Position numbers and translations under genes: made by a program. From assembly GCA_018063485.1 (NCBI GenBank), contig JAGPBG010000098.1, forward strand, positions 1-7,543: a stretch of 7,543 nucleotides of DNA, given 5' to 3'. A model generated the notes under the pieces. That model saw nothing but the letters and a program-made list of their open reading frames with translations, was not told the DNA's origin and did no database searches. Of this stretch, positions 6,290 to 7,543 are shown in pieces. The stretch is from Cypionkella sp. (GTDB lineage Bacteria > Pseudomonadota > Alphaproteobacteria > Rhodobacterales > Rhodobacteraceae). Numbering within the stretch: the first letter of the stretch is position 1; each line of letters starts with the position of its first letter.

Positions 6290-7318
6290 TTAATCCTCGG
6301 AGGATTTTGCCCAAAGGTTGATGTCTTTTTCTTCGGAAATCGCATCAATCTGGGCAAGTTCCCCGGCGGAAAACTCAAGATTTCCAATCGCTCCGGCGCA
6401 ATCGGTGACTTGTTCGGGTCGCGATGCCCCGATCAGCGCCGAGGTGATGCCGCCATTGCGCAACACCCAAGCCAGCGCCATCTGGGCCAGCGTTTGTCCG
6501 CGCGATTTTGCCATTGTATCCAGAGATTTCACCGATTCCAACGCGCGCGAGGTGATTGTGGACAGATCGAGCGATTTGCCTTGGGTCGCACGGCTGTTTT
6601 CGGGGATACCGTTCAGGTATTTTTTGGTTAGAATTCCCTGCGCCAGGGGCGTGAAGGCGATCGACCCCACCCCCAATTCGGCCAACGTGTCCTTCAACCC
6701 ATCAGTTTCCACCCAGCGGTTCAGGATATTATAGCTGGGTTGGTGGATCAGACAGGGAGTACCAAGATCTTTCAAAATCGCCACCGCCTCACGCGTGCGC
6801 TGCGAATTATAGCTGGAAATCCCGACATAGAGCGCGCGTCCAGACCGCACTATATGATCGAGCGCGCCCATGGTTTCTTCCAGCGGGGTGTCGGGGTCAA
6901 AGCGATGCGAGTAGAAGATATCGACATAGTCAAGGCCCATCCGCTTGAGGCTTTGATCACATGAGGCGATCAGGTTCTTGCGGCTGCCCCATTCGCCGTA
7001 AGGGCCGCTCCACATATTGTAGCCAGCCTTGGACGAGATGATCAACTCATCGCGAAAACCGTTGAAATCGGATTTCAGGATATCGCCAAACGCGGTTTCC
7101 GCACTGCCGGGGGGCGGGCCGTAATTGTTGGCCAGATCGAAATGGGTGATGCCCAGATCAAAGGCGGTCTGGCAGATGGTCCGTTTGGTCTCATGTGGGG
7201 TGTCATGGCCAAAGTTGTGCCACAGGCCCAATGAGACGGCGGGCAGTTTCACCCCGGAATTGCCGGTTCGGCGGTAAATCATGGCGTCATAACGGGTATC
7301 GGCGGGATAATAGGTCAT
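6290..7318 (-). CDS. gpr: Aldo/keto reductase, L-glyceraldehyde 3-phosphate reductase type (YghZ/Gpr, AKR14)
   Basis: The 342-residue cytoplasmic NADPH-dependent reductase matches my recollection of E. coli YghZ (Gpr, about 346 residues) along its whole length, for example LGLWHNFGH, DLGITHFDLANNYGPPPGSAE and FTPLAQG. That enzyme reduces L-glyceraldehyde 3-phosphate and methylglyoxal, a detoxification role. The aldo/keto reductase tetrad is visible as D61, Y66, K97 and H138. The cofactor site LIGASRPEQ is at 296-303. The frame stays open upstream to 7375, but the ATG at 7318-7316 is preferred: AGGAG lies five bases before it on the - strand, and the N-terminus MTYYPADTRY then lines up with the E. 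coli start. It is convergent with the permease, the stop codons being 19 bases apart, and divergent from the gene starting at 7481. No functional link to the efflux operon is evident. The exact substrate in this organism is inferred from the family. Confidence 0.93.
   Translation of the reverse strand: MTYYPADTRYDAMIYRRTGNSGVKLPAVSLGLWHNFGHDTPHETKRTICQTAFDLGITHFDLANNYGPPPGSAETAFGDILKSDFNGFRDELIISSKAGYNMWSGPYGEWGSRKNLIASCDQSLKRMGLDYVDIFYSHRFDPDTPLEETMGALDHIVRSGRALYVGISSYNSQRTREAVAILKDLGTPCLIHQPSYNILNRWVETDGLKDTLAELGVGSIAFTPLAQGILTKKYLNGIPENSRATQGKSLDLSTITSRALESVKSLDTMAKSRGQTLAQMALAWVLRNGGITSALIGASRPEQVTDCAGAIGNLEFSAGELAQIDAISEEKDINLWAKSSED
6292..6308 (+). terminator. Weak candidate intrinsic terminator after the permease gene
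   Basis: AATCCT and AGGATT form a 6-base-pair stem with a CGG loop, followed by TT. It lies 22 bases past the permease stop and inside the last codons of the convergent reductase gene (Ser-Ser-Glu-Asp-stop), so it may be a coincidence of coding sequence. The stem is short and AT-rich at its base. No better terminator exists in the 19-base gap. Confidence 0.25.
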
Positions 7319-7480
7319 TGCGGCTCCTGTGGTTCTTATCCGGGCCATTCTGTCGGGTTCACGCAGCCATGTCACGCCCTGACGCCGTGGAAAGTGGCGA
7401 TAGGGCGCCCGCAGTTTATGTGGAACGTTGCGCTTTGTTCGTGCGTTTGAAATAGTGGGTCAACAGGGCGGAGACGCAAA
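7319..7480. other. Divergent intergenic region between the reductase and the next gene
   Basis: These 162 bases should hold the promoters of both divergent genes. I see a clear AGGAG ribosome site for the reductase on the - strand (about 7324-7328) and GGAG at 7470-7473 for the rightward gene. No strong -35/-10 pair or inverted repeat stands out on either strand. Confidence 0.5.
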
Positions 7481-7543
7481 ATGTCGTTGGTATCAGCACC
7501 GAACCGGATGCGCGGCTTCCTGGCCGCCGGTTTGCTGTGCGTT
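7481..7543 (+). CDS. N-terminus of a probable secreted or membrane protein, cut by the window end
   Basis: An ATG at 7481 opens a frame that runs to the last base (21 residues seen). GGAG at 7470-7473, seven bases upstream, is a good ribosome site. The visible residues show an Arg-containing start (NRMR, 8-11) followed by a hydrophobic run (GFLAAGLLCV), which looks like the beginning of a signal peptide or membrane anchor. The C at residue 20 could be a lipobox cysteine only if the following residues fit, which cannot be seen. The family cannot be named from so little sequence. Confidence 0.55.
   Translation, partial: MSLVSAPNRMRGFLAAGLLCV

Noticed and set aside
7316..7375. Upstream start for the aldo/keto reductase at 7375 (19 extra residues)
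   Set aside because: The extra residues have no counterpart in the E. coli enzyme as I recall it, and a strong AGGAG stands in front of the ATG at 7318.

Overview
The window looks like chromosomal DNA of a marine alphaproteobacterium, most likely a member of the Rhodobacteraceae (roseobacter group). This rests on moderately GC-rich coding sequence, on the style of the NodH-like sulfotransferase and the RND permease, and on my memory of similar proteins in that family. No rRNA or taxonomic marker is present, so the assignment is an inference.

Layout, left to right. (1) Positions 1-333 hold the 3' end of an unrecognised + strand gene. (2) After a 3-base gap, 337-1743 encodes a 468-residue NodH-like sulfotransferase that seems to consist of an intact N-terminal sulfotransferase domain and a degenerate second one. 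(3) The 319-base gap 1744-2062 holds a 114-base palindromic repeat abutting the sulfotransferase stop codon, a small GC-rich hairpin, a TTGACA promoter candidate and a 16-base inverted repeat at the predicted transcription start. (4) Positions 2063-3175 and 3172-6270 encode a tripartite-efflux pair, a periplasmic adaptor and an inner-membrane RND permease, overlapping by ATGA. (5) An aldo/keto reductase of the YghZ/Gpr (AKR14) type lies convergently on the - strand at 6290-7318. (6) Divergent from it, a + strand gene begins at 7481 with a signal-peptide-like N-terminus and runs off the window.

The adaptor and permease clearly work together: the permease would use proton-motive force to expel a substrate, and the adaptor would link it to an outer-membrane TolC-type channel that is not encoded here. 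The sulfotransferase and its upstream partner form a second unit, probably surface polysaccharide or small-molecule sulfation. The reductase is an independent housekeeping or detoxification gene.

I see no CRISPR array, tRNA, rRNA, toxin-antitoxin pair, phage gene or complete transposon, and no convincing new multi-gene system. The points most worth a second look are the palindromic repeat, the operator-like site in front of the efflux operon, the two-domain sulfotransferase, and the replacement of the AcrB relay lysine by asparagine in the permease.
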